Below are positions 6,789 to 15,504 of a DNA stretch of 19,123 nt, piece after piece (position 1 is the first letter of the stretch; every line of letters begins with the position of its first letter). Under the pieces are notes generated by a model that was not told the origin of the DNA, did no database searches, and worked only from the letters and a program-made list of their open reading frames with translations. The DNA lies in assembly GCA_034189225.1 (NCBI GenBank), contig JAXHVL010000018.1, positions 1 to 19,123 of the forward strand, read 5' to 3'. Both the position numbers and the translations under genes were made by a program. The DNA is from JAXHTY01 sp034189225 (GTDB taxonomy: Bacteria; Desulfobacterota; Desulfobacteria; Desulfobacterales; Desulfosudaceae).

Positions 6789-7616
6789 ATGACCGAAACG
6801 ATAACCACCGGCAACATTCAAATCGGCGGGGGCGCCCCGCTGGCGATCATAGCGGGTCCCTGCGTCATCGAGGATATGGATGCGACCCTGCGAACGGCCC
6901 GTTTCCTCAAAGCCCTCACCGAGGAACTGAACATGCCTTTTATATTCAAGGCATCCTATGACAAGGCCAACCGCAGTTCACTCGATTCCTACCGGGGACC
7001 GGGGCTGGAAAAGGGGCTTGAAATTCTGCAAGCCGTGAAGGACAAACTGGGCATCCCGATTCTTTCCGATGTCCATACCGAGGCGCAGGTTGAACCGGCC
7101 GCCCAGGTGCTGGACATCATTCAGACCCCGGCCTTTCTGTGCCGGCAGACCGATTTTATCCTCAAGGTGGCCGCCGCCGGCAAGGTCGTCAACATCAAAA
7201 AAGGCCAGTTTCTGGCCCCCGGCGAAGTTGCCAACATCGTGAAAAAAGCCGAATCCGCGGGCAACCGGCGAATTCTCATTACCGATCGGGGCACCATGTT
7301 CGGGTACAACAATCTGGTTGTGGATTTCAGGGGGATTCATATCATGCAGGAGAGCACCCGAAAGCCCGTTATCTTCGATGCCACTCACAGTGTTCAGCTG
7401 CCCGGCGGCAGCGGTACCTGCTCGGGCGGCGAGCGGCAATTCGCCCCCATTCTTGCCAAAGCCGCCGTGGCGGCCGGGGCGGATGGTATTTTCCTGGAAG
7501 TTCATGAAAACCCGGACAAGGCCCTGTGTGACGGCCCCAACTCCCTTCCCCTGGAAGCGGCCCGGGAACTGTTTGAAACACTGGCCGCCATCCGGGCGGC
7601 CGTGGAGCCTGCCTGA
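6789..7616 (+). CDS. kdsA: KDO-8-phosphate synthase, metal-dependent type
   Basis: Condenses phosphoenolpyruvate with arabinose-5-phosphate to Kdo-8-phosphate, the first committed step to the Kdo sugar of LPS. The ATG at 6789 (AAAGGA upstream) gives 275 residues, the family length; the open frame extends 16 codons further without support. Recognisable motifs are KASYDKANRSS (54-64), SYRGPGLEKG (67-76), RQTD (119-122) and HENPDKALCDGPN near the C terminus. C25 in IAGPCVIE, with H200, E237 and D248, supplies the four metal ligands of the Aquifex-type enzyme; the E. coli metal-free type has Asn at that Cys position. It opens the LPS gene train, with kdsC starting 1 nt after its stop. Confidence 0.97.
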   Translation: MTETITTGNIQIGGGAPLAIIAGPCVIEDMDATLRTARFLKALTEELNMPFIFKASYDKANRSSLDSYRGPGLEKGLEILQAVKDKLGIPILSDVHTEAQVEPAAQVLDIIQTPAFLCRQTDFILKVAAAGKVVNIKKGQFLAPGEVANIVKKAESAGNRRILITDRGTMFGYNNLVVDFRGIHIMQESTRKPVIFDATHSVQLPGGSGTCSGGERQFAPILAKAAVAAGADGIFLEVHENPDKALCDGPNSLPLEAARELFETLAAIRAAVEPA

Positions 7617-7617
7617 C

Positions 7618-8181
7618 ATGACGTGGGATCACGCTGAAATGCCAAACACTTCCGACATGGAACGACTGCGTACCGTCAAGCTGCTGCTTCTGGACGTAGA
7701 CGGCGTGCTCACCGATGGGACCATTATTTACACCGGCAGCCAGGAGGAAAGCAAATGCTTTTCCGTCAAAGACGGCCTCGGCATCCGCATGCTGATCAAA
7801 GCCGGCCTTGCCGTGGGTATCGTTACCGGCCGCGCTTCCGATGCCCTGATGCGCCGATGCCGGGAGCTGGGCATTGCCCCCGTCTTTGACGGCATCGGCG
7901 ATAAAGCAGCCGTGGTTGATGAAGTGCTTGCCGCATCCCTCATCGAATCCATTCAGGAGGCGGCGTTCATGGGCGATGACCTGCCGGATATTCCATTGAT
8001 GAAAAAAGCCGGGCTCGCCATTGCCGTAGCGGATGCTCACCCCCTTGTCCTTGAAAGGGCAGACATTATCACGCGGGCACCAGGCGGACAGGGCGCGGTC
8101 CGGGAAATCTGCGAGGCCATGCTCAAAGCCCATGGCCTATGGGAGGCGGCCGTGGGGTCGTTTCTGGAATCACCACCATGA
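7618..8181 (+). CDS. kdsC: KDO-8-phosphate phosphatase
   Basis: HAD-family C0 phosphatase that hydrolyses Kdo-8-phosphate to Kdo. The 187 residues carry the family motifs: nucleophile D26 and D28 in LLDVDGVLTDG, motif II TGRAS (70-74), K96 in GIGDK and motif III GDDLPDIPLM (119-128). There is no cap domain, as expected for this tetrameric enzyme. I start at 7618, one base after the kdsA stop, because GGAG lies 10 nt upstream and the length matches the family; ATGs at 7639 and 7657 remain possible. The stop overlaps the lptC start (ATGA), indicating coupled translation. Confidence 0.95.
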   Translation: MTWDHAEMPNTSDMERLRTVKLLLLDVDGVLTDGTIIYTGSQEESKCFSVKDGLGIRMLIKAGLAVGIVTGRASDALMRRCRELGIAPVFDGIGDKAAVVDEVLAASLIESIQEAAFMGDDLPDIPLMKKAGLAIAVADAHPLVLERADIITRAPGGQGAVREICEAMLKAHGLWEAAVGSFLESPP

Positions 8182-8747
8182 CCTCTGTACAAAAACTGAA
8201 AACACCGCTGTTTCTGATCATTTTTCTGCTGACCGGCGCGGCGCTGTATCTCTTGCTGACCGGCAGGACCGGTCCGGCGCAGGGCAGCCGACCTGCGGAA
8301 AACATTGAAACCGCCCCGGATATCGTGATCGATACGATTTCACAGACATCCCTGGAAAAAGGCGAAAAGCAGTGGGAGCTTACCGCGGCCGAGGCCCGTT
8401 TCCAGAAAGAAAAAGAGGAAACGGTCTTTACCGACATATCCTTGACCGCCCATGCCGAAAACGGTCCGGTCCGTGTCACCGGCAACAGGGGGATTATGGA
8501 TATGACAACAAACGACATGGATCTTTCCGGAAATGTGAAAATGACCTATGGGAATTATAAAATTTTCACACAGACGTTGCATTATCAGGCGAACAATCTT
8601 ATAATACACACTAAAGATCCGGTCAGAATTAACGGCGATTTACTCCATTTCACCGGCGATACCATGAAATTTGACATGACGACGGAAACGGTCATACTGT
8701 CCGGCAACATTAAAGGGATATTAAGTGAAGACACGGTATTGGAATAA
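8178..8747 (+). CDS. lptC: LPS export protein LptC
   Basis: Bitopic inner-membrane protein that takes LPS from LptB2FG and passes it to LptA across the periplasm. It has 189 residues: a short basic N terminus, one transmembrane helix (about 10-28), then a beta-jellyroll-like region of the LptC/OstA type with repeated strand patterns such as GNRGIMDMTTNDMDLSGNV. Identity rests as much on position as on sequence, since LptC is weakly conserved: kdsC is upstream (4-bp ATGA overlap), and lptA follows with its GTG inside the last codons of lptC. Confidence 0.9.
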   Translation: MTSVQKLKTPLFLIIFLLTGAALYLLLTGRTGPAQGSRPAENIETAPDIVIDTISQTSLEKGEKQWELTAAEARFQKEKEETVFTDISLTAHAENGPVRVTGNRGIMDMTTNDMDLSGNVKMTYGNYKIFTQTLHYQANNLIIHTKDPVRINGDLLHFTGDTMKFDMTTETVILSGNIKGILSEDTVLE

Positions 8748-9357
8748 CCCATGGCCACATGGAAAGCGACTGCACATCACCGGCGCCATTTTCCTCGCCT
8801 TCCTTTTTATTGCCATGCTGACGGACCAGGTTGCGGTGGGGGCCGATATGCTGTCTTCGGACAACAACGGCGGCGACATCCACATTTCATCCGACGAGCT
8901 CATCGCCCGCAGCAAAGCCAATTACGCTGAATTTTCCGGCAATGTTCATGCCGTCAACGAAGATGTGGATATCACCGCGGACAATCTCAAGGTGTTCTAT
9001 GAACAGGCTTCGCCGTCGGAAGCACCGGCAGAAGCCGAAGGCGGCGACATCACCACCGGCAAGACCGTCAGGGAAATCGTGGCCACGGGCAATGTGGTTA
9101 TCAAATTTAACCAGCGGACCGCCGTCACAGACAAGGCGATATATACCCGTGACACCGGTAAAATTGTTATGACCGGTGCCGACTCAAAAATTACGGGTGA
9201 AGGCGGCTATATTGCCGGCGAAAAGATCACCCTTCATACGGTTACAGAACAGGTTACCGTGGAAAGTGGCGACAGCAACCGGGTTGAAGCAGTCATCAAT
9301 TCGAACCCCGCCGGCACGTCATCCCCGGATGGGAAAACGCCGGATCAAGACAGTTGA
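8725..9357 (+). CDS. lptA: LPS transport periplasmic protein LptA
   Basis: Periplasmic bridge protein that polymerises with LptC and LptD to carry LPS to the outer membrane. The 210-residue product has a signal peptide (hydrophobic 18-33, likely cleavage after VGA at residue 40) and an OstA-type beta-jellyroll, with the usual ISSDELIARSKANYAEFSGNV opening and a GNVVIKFNQRTAVTDKAIY strand pair. An acidic Ala/Glu-rich linker (about 93-106) sits in the middle of the fold. The start is GTG at 8725, with AAGGGA about 7 nt upstream, overlapping lptC by 23 bp. The C-terminal tail (SSPDGKTPDQDS) is low complexity. Confidence 0.92.
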   Translation: MKTRYWNNPWPHGKRLHITGAIFLAFLFIAMLTDQVAVGADMLSSDNNGGDIHISSDELIARSKANYAEFSGNVHAVNEDVDITADNLKVFYEQASPSEAPAEAEGGDITTGKTVREIVATGNVVIKFNQRTAVTDKAIYTRDTGKIVMTGADSKITGEGGYIAGEKITLHTVTEQVTVESGDSNRVEAVINSNPAGTSSPDGKTPDQDS

Positions 9358-9374
9358 CGGGGCCAAAGCGGCGC

Positions 9375-10097
<723 letters not shown>

Positions 10098-10100
10098 ACC

Positions 10101-11546
10101 ATGGCACTTGACTTACGACAAAACCTGAAACTCACACAGCAACTGGTGATGACCCCGCAGTTGCAGATGGCCATCAAGCTGCTTCAGCTCAACCGGCTGG
10201 AACTGGCCGACGTGATCCAGCAGGAACTTTCCGAAAATCCCGCTCTGGAGGAAACCAAAGATACGGCGGACGAGACCGAGGCCGAGGCCAATGAGAATGC
10301 CGAAGACGCGGCGGCCGATTCGGATAAAGAAGCGGAAAAAGAGGTTTCCATTGAAGAAAAGATCACAGACCAGATCGAATGGGAAAACTATTTAAATGAA
10401 TACAACTCTTACGGGGGCGTGCATTATGAAACCGAGGCCAGGGAACAGCCCCAGTATGAATCCTTTGTGGCACCGCAAGGTTCGCTGAAAGATCACCTGC
10501 TGTGGCAGTTTCTCATGACCATGCCCGCCGAGGAGGAAGAGCATATCGCCAGCATTATAATCGGGAACGTAAACGAGGACGGCTACCTGGAGGCCAGCCT
10601 CGAGGAAATCGCCATAAGCGCCGCCGCTCCGATTGAAAAGGCAACCGAAGTGTTGACCACCATGCAGGGATTCGACCCGCCAGGGGTTTGTGCACGGAAC
10701 CTGTCCGAATGTCTTCTGATTCAGGTGGACCTGCTCGACATTGACAGCCCGGTGATCCATGAGATTCTCAAGAACCACCTAAAAGAGCTGGAAACCAAAA
10801 ACTACCGGGCCATTGCCCGAAAAATGAGGATCACCATTGACGACATCGTTGCCGCCGTCAATCTCATCAAGGAACTCGAGCCCAAGCCCGGCCGCAAATT
10901 CAAAACCGAGGAATCGGGGTATATCACACCGGACATCTATGTTTACAAGCATGAAGAAGAATTTATAATAATGCTTAATGACGACGATCTGCCAAGGCTC
11001 CACATCAATCCCTATTACAGAAAGGCCGTCAGCCGGAACAACAAGGTCAACAAAGAAACCAAGGAATACCTTCAGGAAAAGATCCGGTCGGCATCGTGGC
11101 TGATCAAAAGCATTCAGCAGCGACAGAAAACCATCTACAACGTGATGGAAAGCATCCTGAAATATCAGCGCGAGTTCTTTGAAAAAGGCATTTCCTGTCT
11201 GAAGCCCATGATCCTGAGGGATGTGGCCGAGGATATCGGCATGCATGAATCCACCATCAGCCGGGTGACGACCAACAAATATGCCCACACCCCCCAGGGC
11301 ATCTTTGAATTGAAGTATTTTTTCAACAGCTCCATCAACCGCGTCCAGGGCGATTCCATGGCGTCGGCCAGCGTCCAGGAAAAAATCCGGCAGATCATTA
11401 AATCGGAAAACCCCCAAAAACCATACAGTGACGACAAAATTTCCAAAATTCTGAAAGATTCCAATATCGACATCGCAAGACGTACCGTAACAAAGTACAG
11501 GGAAGCAATGGGCATCCTGTCATCCACCAAACGCAAACAATATTAG
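10101..11546 (+). CDS. rpoN: RNA polymerase sigma-54 factor
   Basis: Alternative sigma factor that recognises -24/-12 promoters and needs an AAA+ activator such as the one at the left end of this window. It has 481 residues. Region I (1-50) is Gln/Leu-rich (LRQNLKLTQQLVMTPQLQMAIKLLQL). Region II (about 49-90) is a long acidic linker. Then come the core-binding domain, a helix-turn-helix in DVAEDIGMHESTISRVT, and the RpoN box ARRTVTKYRE (459-468), which has Thr where Ala is usual. It follows lptB by 3 nt and has no strong Shine-Dalgarno, so translation is probably coupled. The hpf ribosome-binding site overlaps its stop codon. Confidence 0.98.
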   Translation: MALDLRQNLKLTQQLVMTPQLQMAIKLLQLNRLELADVIQQELSENPALEETKDTADETEAEANENAEDAAADSDKEAEKEVSIEEKITDQIEWENYLNEYNSYGGVHYETEAREQPQYESFVAPQGSLKDHLLWQFLMTMPAEEEEHIASIIIGNVNEDGYLEASLEEIAISAAAPIEKATEVLTTMQGFDPPGVCARNLSECLLIQVDLLDIDSPVIHEILKNHLKELETKNYRAIARKMRITIDDIVAAVNLIKELEPKPGRKFKTEESGYITPDIYVYKHEEEFIIMLNDDDLPRLHINPYYRKAVSRNNKVNKETKEYLQEKIRSASWLIKSIQQRQKTIYNVMESILKYQREFFEKGISCLKPMILRDVAEDIGMHESTISRVTTNKYAHTPQGIFELKYFFNSSINRVQGDSMASASVQEKIRQIIKSENPQKPYSDDKISKILKDSNIDIARRTVTKYREAMGILSSTKRKQY

Positions 11547-11556
11547 GAGGCTTATC

Positions 11557-11895
11557 ATGCAGGTATCCGTCACCTTCAAAAACATTGACTCCTCAGAAAC
11601 CATCAAAAATTTTGTTCAGGAAAAGCTTGACAAATTTGACAGACTTTTCGACGGTGCCGCCGAGGCGAATGTTATTTTGTCTGTTGAGAAATTCAGAAAT
11701 ATCGCGGAAATTAACCTTACCGGCGACCGGCTGAATTTAAACGGAAAGGAAGAAACAGAAGATATGTACGCGGCCATCGACTCCGTGATGGATAAAATTG
11801 AAAAACAGATTAAAAAAAGCAAGCAGAAAATCAAGGACCACCGATCCGGCGCGCGTCGGGCAAAGAAAAAAACGGCACCGGTGGAAACCCAATAA
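11557..11895 (+). CDS. hpf: Ribosome hibernation promoting factor, short form
   Basis: Binds the 30S decoding region and helps inactivate ribosomes in stationary phase. The 112 residues cover the beta-alpha-beta-beta-beta-alpha HPF/YfiA domain (1 to about 95), with a Lys/Arg-rich tail (KKSKQKIKDHRSGARRAKKK). It lacks the C-terminal dimerisation domain of long HPF, so a short-form mechanism is expected. AGGAGG lies 7 nt upstream of the ATG and overlaps the rpoN stop. Location directly after rpoN is a classic arrangement. A strong terminator follows, making this the end of the kdsA-hpf transcription unit. Confidence 0.95.
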   Translation: MQVSVTFKNIDSSETIKNFVQEKLDKFDRLFDGAAEANVILSVEKFRNIAEINLTGDRLNLNGKEETEDMYAAIDSVMDKIEKQIKKSKQKIKDHRSGARRAKKKTAPVETQ

Positions 11896-11903
11896 TGCTC
11901 AGT

Positions 11904-11945
11904 CTCCCGCCATCAGGTAACGCCTGACGGCGGGAGGCCTTTTTC
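11904..11945 (+). terminator. Rho-independent terminator after hpf
   Basis: CTCCCGCCATCAGG (11904-11917) pairs with CCTGACGGCGGGAG (11923-11936), 13 of 14 positions, with a 5-nt loop. GCC and TTTTT follow. It lies 8 bp after the hpf stop. Confidence 0.88.
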
Positions 11946-12019
11946 GTCTCCCCCTTCTCTTTTCCCCTCACCCGATAGGGCATCGCACCCGGCCTTTTTC
12001 GAAAAAAAGCAAACCCCAT

Positions 12020-12048
12020 TTGACATCTTTGCCCAAGTAACGTATTTT
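12020..12048 (+). promoter_or_regulatory. Sigma-70-type promoter for ptsN
   Basis: TTGACA (12020-12025), a spacer of exactly 17 bp and TATTTT (12043-12048) lie between the hpf terminator and ptsN. This would start a new transcription unit for ptsN-rapZ-EIIA-rimI. Confidence 0.6.
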
Positions 12049-12094
12049 CTGATTTTATAAAAAAAACGGCATAGGTTCTGAGGCTACAAACACC

Positions 12095-12553
12095 ATGAAA
12101 ATTCTCGATGTGTTGCAGAAAAAAGCAATTATCACCAACCTTGAATCAAGGGACAAAAAAGGGGTACTGGAAGAACTGACCATTCCGGCCTCCAATATTT
12201 CAAAGATCGAACACAGCAAGCTTGTGCGCATGCTGATGGAACGCGAACGACTGGGCACCACTGGCATCGGGGGCGGGATCGGCATTCCCCACGGCAAGCT
12301 CAAAGAGCTTGAGTCCGTTATTCTCTGCACCGGCCTGAGCCGGAAAGGGGTGGACTTTGAAGCCATGGACAACAAACCGGTTTACATCTTCTTTCTGCTA
12401 TTCACCCCTGAAGGCTCCACCGAACTTCACCTGATGCTCCTGTCACGTATTTCCAAACTGCTGAAAAACGAAATTTTCAAAAAACGACTGTTGGACGCCC
12501 CTGACGCTGAGGCGGTATTGTCGATAATTGAAGAATTTGATGGGGAAGAGTAG
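12095..12553 (+). CDS. ptsN: Nitrogen-type PTS EIIA protein (EIIA-Ntr)
   Basis: Regulatory phosphocarrier of the nitrogen-related PTS; its phosphorylation state controls targets such as potassium uptake and sigma-54-related genes in other bacteria. The 152 residues form a complete EIIA type-2 domain. The phosphorylated histidine is H66 in GIGIPHGKL. No transport EIIB or EIIC domain is attached. It has its own promoter and lies two genes downstream of rpoN, the standard rpoN-hpf-ptsN-rapZ neighbourhood. The ribosome-binding site is weak (GAGG about 14 nt away). Confidence 0.95.
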   Translation: MKILDVLQKKAIITNLESRDKKGVLEELTIPASNISKIEHSKLVRMLMERERLGTTGIGGGIGIPHGKLKELESVILCTGLSRKGVDFEAMDNKPVYIFFLLFTPEGSTELHLMLLSRISKLLKNEIFKKRLLDAPDAEAVLSIIEEFDGEE

Positions 12554-12558
12554 CCCGG

Positions 12559-12574
12559 TTAATAATACTATTAA
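12559..12574. repeat. Small AT-rich inverted repeat between ptsN and rapZ
   Basis: TTAATA-ATAC-TATTAA is a perfect 6-bp inverted repeat in the 53-bp gap. It could be an operator, an mRNA processing hairpin or chance in AT-rich DNA. Confidence 0.3.
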
Positions 12575-12606
12575 TCAAAAATCTCATGAAATATTCGGGG
12601 TAGTTA

Positions 12607-13473
12607 TTGCAGAACATCAGCATCACCATCATCACGGGTTTATCCGGTTCCGGCAAAAGCACTGCCCTGGATGCATTTGAGGATGCGGGCTACTATTGCG
12701 TAGACAACATGCCCGTGGCGCTCCTGCCCAAATTTCTTGAGATGCCCGTTCAGACGTCATCGGAACTTACCGGTCTGGCATTCGTGATGGATCTGCGCGA
12801 GAGCGCATTTGTCTCCCAGTCCGGGGAAATTTTCACTGCTCTCAAACAAAAGGGCTATGATATTGAAATCCTCTTTCTGGAAGCTGATGAAGATGTTCTG
12901 ATTCAGCGCTACAGTCAGACCCGCCGGCACCATCCCCTGGCCGATGACAAAGGCCTGGTCGAAGGCATTCGGGACGAAAAAAGCCAATTGCAGCGACTCA
13001 GGAAGGCGGCGGACCGCATCATCAACACTTCCCGGAAAACCATCCATGACTTGAAATCCCTGGTGTTCACCATGGTTCAGCAGAATGCCAGCCAGCGAAC
13101 CATGCGTATCAACATCATGTCATTCGGGTTTAAATACGGCATCCCCCATGATGCCGATATCATCATGGATGTCCGGTTTCTGCCCAACCCCCATTTTGTC
13201 GAAGCGCTTAAAAACCTTGACGGAACAGCGGAAAATGTTAATAATTATATTTTAAATAATGAGATAGCCAAAATATTTCTCGATAAATTTCTGGCGTTGA
13301 TTGACTTCCTGGTTCCGCAGTATAAAAGTGAACCAAAGGCCTATTTAACCATCGCCATTGGATGTACGGGGGGGTATCACCGAAGTGTTGCCGTTGCCCG
13401 GAACATTTACACCCATCTGACGGGGAAACACCCAAGCGTAGCGATTACACACAGGGATAAAGCAAACGCTTAA
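12607..13473 (+). CDS. rapZ: RNase adapter protein RapZ
   Basis: P-loop protein that in enterobacteria binds sRNA and directs RNase E to control glucosamine-6-phosphate synthase, sensing the cell-wall precursor. The 288 residues match the E. coli length. The N-terminal Walker A is GLSGSGKST (11-19), followed by DNMPVALLP and VMDLRE. The C-terminal domain has FGFKYGIPHDADIIMDVRFLPNP and GCTGGYHRSV, both hallmarks of the family. The start is a TTG (12607) with CGGGG 6 nt upstream; no ATG fits. Whether the sRNA pathway exists in this organism cannot be judged here. Confidence 0.95.
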   Translation: MQNISITIITGLSGSGKSTALDAFEDAGYYCVDNMPVALLPKFLEMPVQTSSELTGLAFVMDLRESAFVSQSGEIFTALKQKGYDIEILFLEADEDVLIQRYSQTRRHHPLADDKGLVEGIRDEKSQLQRLRKAADRIINTSRKTIHDLKSLVFTMVQQNASQRTMRINIMSFGFKYGIPHDADIIMDVRFLPNPHFVEALKNLDGTAENVNNYILNNEIAKIFLDKFLALIDFLVPQYKSEPKAYLTIAIGCTGGYHRSVAVARNIYTHLTGKHPSVAITHRDKANA

Positions 13474-13501
13474 CCACGCAACCAGGAAGAAAATACAACA
13501 T

Positions 13502-13918
13502 ATGATGACAGGAATACTGATTGTCACTCATCAAAACCTTGGTGAGGCGCTCATTGAAGCGGCGGAGTTCATTCTGGGAGTCCGGCCGGAGGCGGTGTCG
13601 GCCGTATCCATCGACTTGAATGAAAATGCCGAAAAATTGCGGCAAAAAATTGCCGATGGCATTAAATCGGTTAAAGGAAACAACGGGGTCTTGATACTGA
13701 CCGATATGTTCGGCGGTTCACCCTCCAACCTGAGCTACTCCTTTCTTGAAGAGGGGAAAGTCGAGGTGCTTTCCGGCGTGAATCTTCCGATCCTGATCAA
13801 GGCAATCCGAATCCGTCAGGACAAGGCGCTCCCCGACATCATTAAAGAAGTAGAAGATTACGGTAAGAAAAGCATTTCCATTGCAAGCAGCATATTAAAG
13901 GGCAACAAACGGGGGTAA
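13502..13918 (+). CDS. Lone mannose-family PTS EIIA domain protein
   Basis: A 138-residue EIIA of the mannose (Man/fructose/sorbose) PTS family. The phospho-histidine is H10 in LIVTHQNLGEAL, and LTDMFGGSPSNLS is the family's second signature. It has no fused EIIB and no EIIC/EIID genes nearby, so sugar uptake is unlikely; together with ptsN and rapZ it suggests a regulatory phosphorelay. HPr and enzyme I are not in the window and would have to be encoded elsewhere. Two ATG codons in tandem (13502, 13505) leave the start uncertain by one residue. It lies 28 bp downstream of rapZ. Confidence 0.93.
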   Translation: MMTGILIVTHQNLGEALIEAAEFILGVRPEAVSAVSIDLNENAEKLRQKIADGIKSVKGNNGVLILTDMFGGSPSNLSYSFLEEGKVEVLSGVNLPILIKAIRIRQDKALPDIIKEVEDYGKKSISIASSILKGNKRG

Positions 13919-13941
13919 CGCCCCGCCCGGATTTTGACGAA

Positions 13942-14403
13942 ATGGACCCGTCGGCCCCAGGGGTTTACATTACCGTATTTGCTGCATCCGATATTGACGG
14001 CATTGTCGCCATTGAAAATACCTGCTTTCAACATGCATGGCGCAGGGAATCCTTTGAAACCGAACTGAACATCGCAAATGCCGGTGGCTACGTGGCCAGA
14101 GACATTATGGGCGGTGCAATCGCAGGGTATATCGTCTTCCGTACCTTCCACGATGAAATGCACATACTGAAGCTCGCCACCGGTCTTGCCTGGCGCCGCC
14201 GGAACATCGCATACGCGCTTATCCAAAAAGCAATGGAAACCGCCCGGGCAAATCGAATCAGCGACATTTTTCTTGAAGTGCGGGCATCCAACAAGCCGGC
14301 AATAGCGGTTTATAAAAAAGCCGGATTCGCTGTCAACGGCATCCGGAAGGGATATTACGCCGAGGGCGATGACGCATTGATGATGATCAATGCCGGATTC
14401 TAA
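13942..14403 (+). CDS. rimI: RimI-like ribosomal protein N-acetyltransferase
   Basis: GNAT-fold acetyltransferase; RimI acetylates the N-terminal Ala of ribosomal protein S18. The 153 residues show the RimI order: ENTCFQHAWRRESFETEL near the N terminus, LEVRASNKPAIAVYKKAGF (motif B) and YYAEGDDALMM near the C terminus. Oddly, the acetyl-CoA pyrophosphate loop, normally (R/Q)-x-x-G-x-(G/A), reads RRRNIA (85-90), with Asn at the Gly position (codon AAC). It could still bind CoA, or act on another substrate, so the symbol is moderately certain. It is 23 bp after the EIIA gene, with a weak ribosome-binding site. Confidence 0.82.
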   Translation: MDPSAPGVYITVFAASDIDGIVAIENTCFQHAWRRESFETELNIANAGGYVARDIMGGAIAGYIVFRTFHDEMHILKLATGLAWRRRNIAYALIQKAMETARANRISDIFLEVRASNKPAIAVYKKAGFAVNGIRKGYYAEGDDALMMINAGF

Positions 14404-14409
14404 GGGTCC

Positions 14410-14437
14410 TGGTCATTCTGCAAAACATGACTATATT
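14410..14437 (+). promoter_or_regulatory. Possible promoter for gap-tpiA-secG
   Basis: TGGTCA (14410-14415), 16 bp and TATATT (14432-14437) lie in the 75-bp gap before gap. The -35 is weak. The AT-rich leader and the strong AAAGGAGG (14465-14472) suggest an efficiently translated transcript starting here. Confidence 0.35.
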
Positions 14438-14478
14438 AAACGACAAATAAACAAACAACAACATAAAGGAGGAATCTC

Positions 14479-15483
14479 ATGACAACCACTATCGGCATCA
14501 ACGGTTTCGGACGAATCGGAAGGATGGTGTTCAGGGCGGCCCTGAATAATCCGGATGTAAAAATCGGCGCCATCAACGACCTGACCGATCCTGCCACAAT
14601 GGCGCACCTGACGGTCTATGACTCCGTTCATGGTCAGTTAACAAACGATATCAAGGCAGGCGACAACAGCATCATCGTAGATGGAGAGACCATCCCGGTG
14701 ACCGCCATCAAAGATCCGGCAAAACTCGGCTGGAAAGACCATAATGTGGATATCGTGGCCGAGTGTACCGGCCTTTTCAGAGACCGGGACGGGGCCGCAA
14801 AACACCTGGAAGCCGGCGCCCGCAAGGTGATCATCTCGGCACCGGCCAAGGAGCCGGATGTCACCATTGTCATGGGGGTAAACGACAATACCTATGACCC
14901 GGCAAATCACCACATTATCTCCAATGCCTCCTGCACCACCAACTGCCTGGCACCGGTGGCCAAGGTCATCCATGAACAGTTCGGGATCAAGGCGGGACTG
15001 ATGACCACTATCCACTCTTATACGGGTGATCAACGGCTGCTTGATTTTCCGCACAAGGATCTTCGGCGGGCACGCGCGGCAGCCCTCTCCATGATCCCCA
15101 CCACCACGGGCGCGGCAAAGGCAGTGGCACTGGTGCTGCCGGAACTATCCGGAAAGCTGAACGGGCTGGCCATCCGGGTACCGACACCCAACGTATCCAT
15201 CGTTGATTTTGTGGCCACGGTGGGCAAAGACGGCACCACGGCATCGGATATCAACCAGGCACTGAAAGAGGCATCCGAGCAGGAGCTTTCCGGCATTCTC
15301 GGCTACAACGAGCTTCCGCTTGTATCCACCGACTACAACGGGTGCAAGTTGTCATCCATAGTGGACGGCCAGACCACAGACGTTGTTGACAACATGGTCA
15401 AGGTTTTGTCATGGTATGACAATGAAACCGGCTATTCCCACAGAATGGTGGATTTGGCCGTGATGATCGGCAACCAGCTATAG
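14479..15483 (+). CDS. gap: Glyceraldehyde-3-phosphate dehydrogenase
   Basis: Converts glyceraldehyde-3-phosphate, phosphate and NAD+ to 1,3-bisphosphoglycerate in glycolysis and its reverse in gluconeogenesis. The 334 residues are family length. The Rossmann motif is INGFGRIGR (7-15). D34 in INDLTD favours NAD+ over NADP+. The catalytic centre SNASCTTNC gives C152, paired with H179 (TTIHSYTGDQ). Ribosome-binding site AAAGGAGG is 6 nt before the ATG, the strongest in the window. tpiA follows after 21 bp, while pgk, usually between them, is absent. Confidence 0.98.
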   Translation: MTTTIGINGFGRIGRMVFRAALNNPDVKIGAINDLTDPATMAHLTVYDSVHGQLTNDIKAGDNSIIVDGETIPVTAIKDPAKLGWKDHNVDIVAECTGLFRDRDGAAKHLEAGARKVIISAPAKEPDVTIVMGVNDNTYDPANHHIISNASCTTNCLAPVAKVIHEQFGIKAGLMTTIHSYTGDQRLLDFPHKDLRRARAAALSMIPTTTGAAKAVALVLPELSGKLNGLAIRVPTPNVSIVDFVATVGKDGTTASDINQALKEASEQELSGILGYNELPLVSTDYNGCKLSSIVDGQTTDVVDNMVKVLSWYDNETGYSHRMVDLAVMIGNQL

Positions 15484-15504
15484 AGATGCAAAAGGAGGGA
15501 TAAA

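Noticed and set aside
14404..14478. Sigma-54 (-24/-12) promoter before gap
   Set aside because: GG and GC are present (CTGGTCATTCTGC), but they are 7 bp apart rather than 10.
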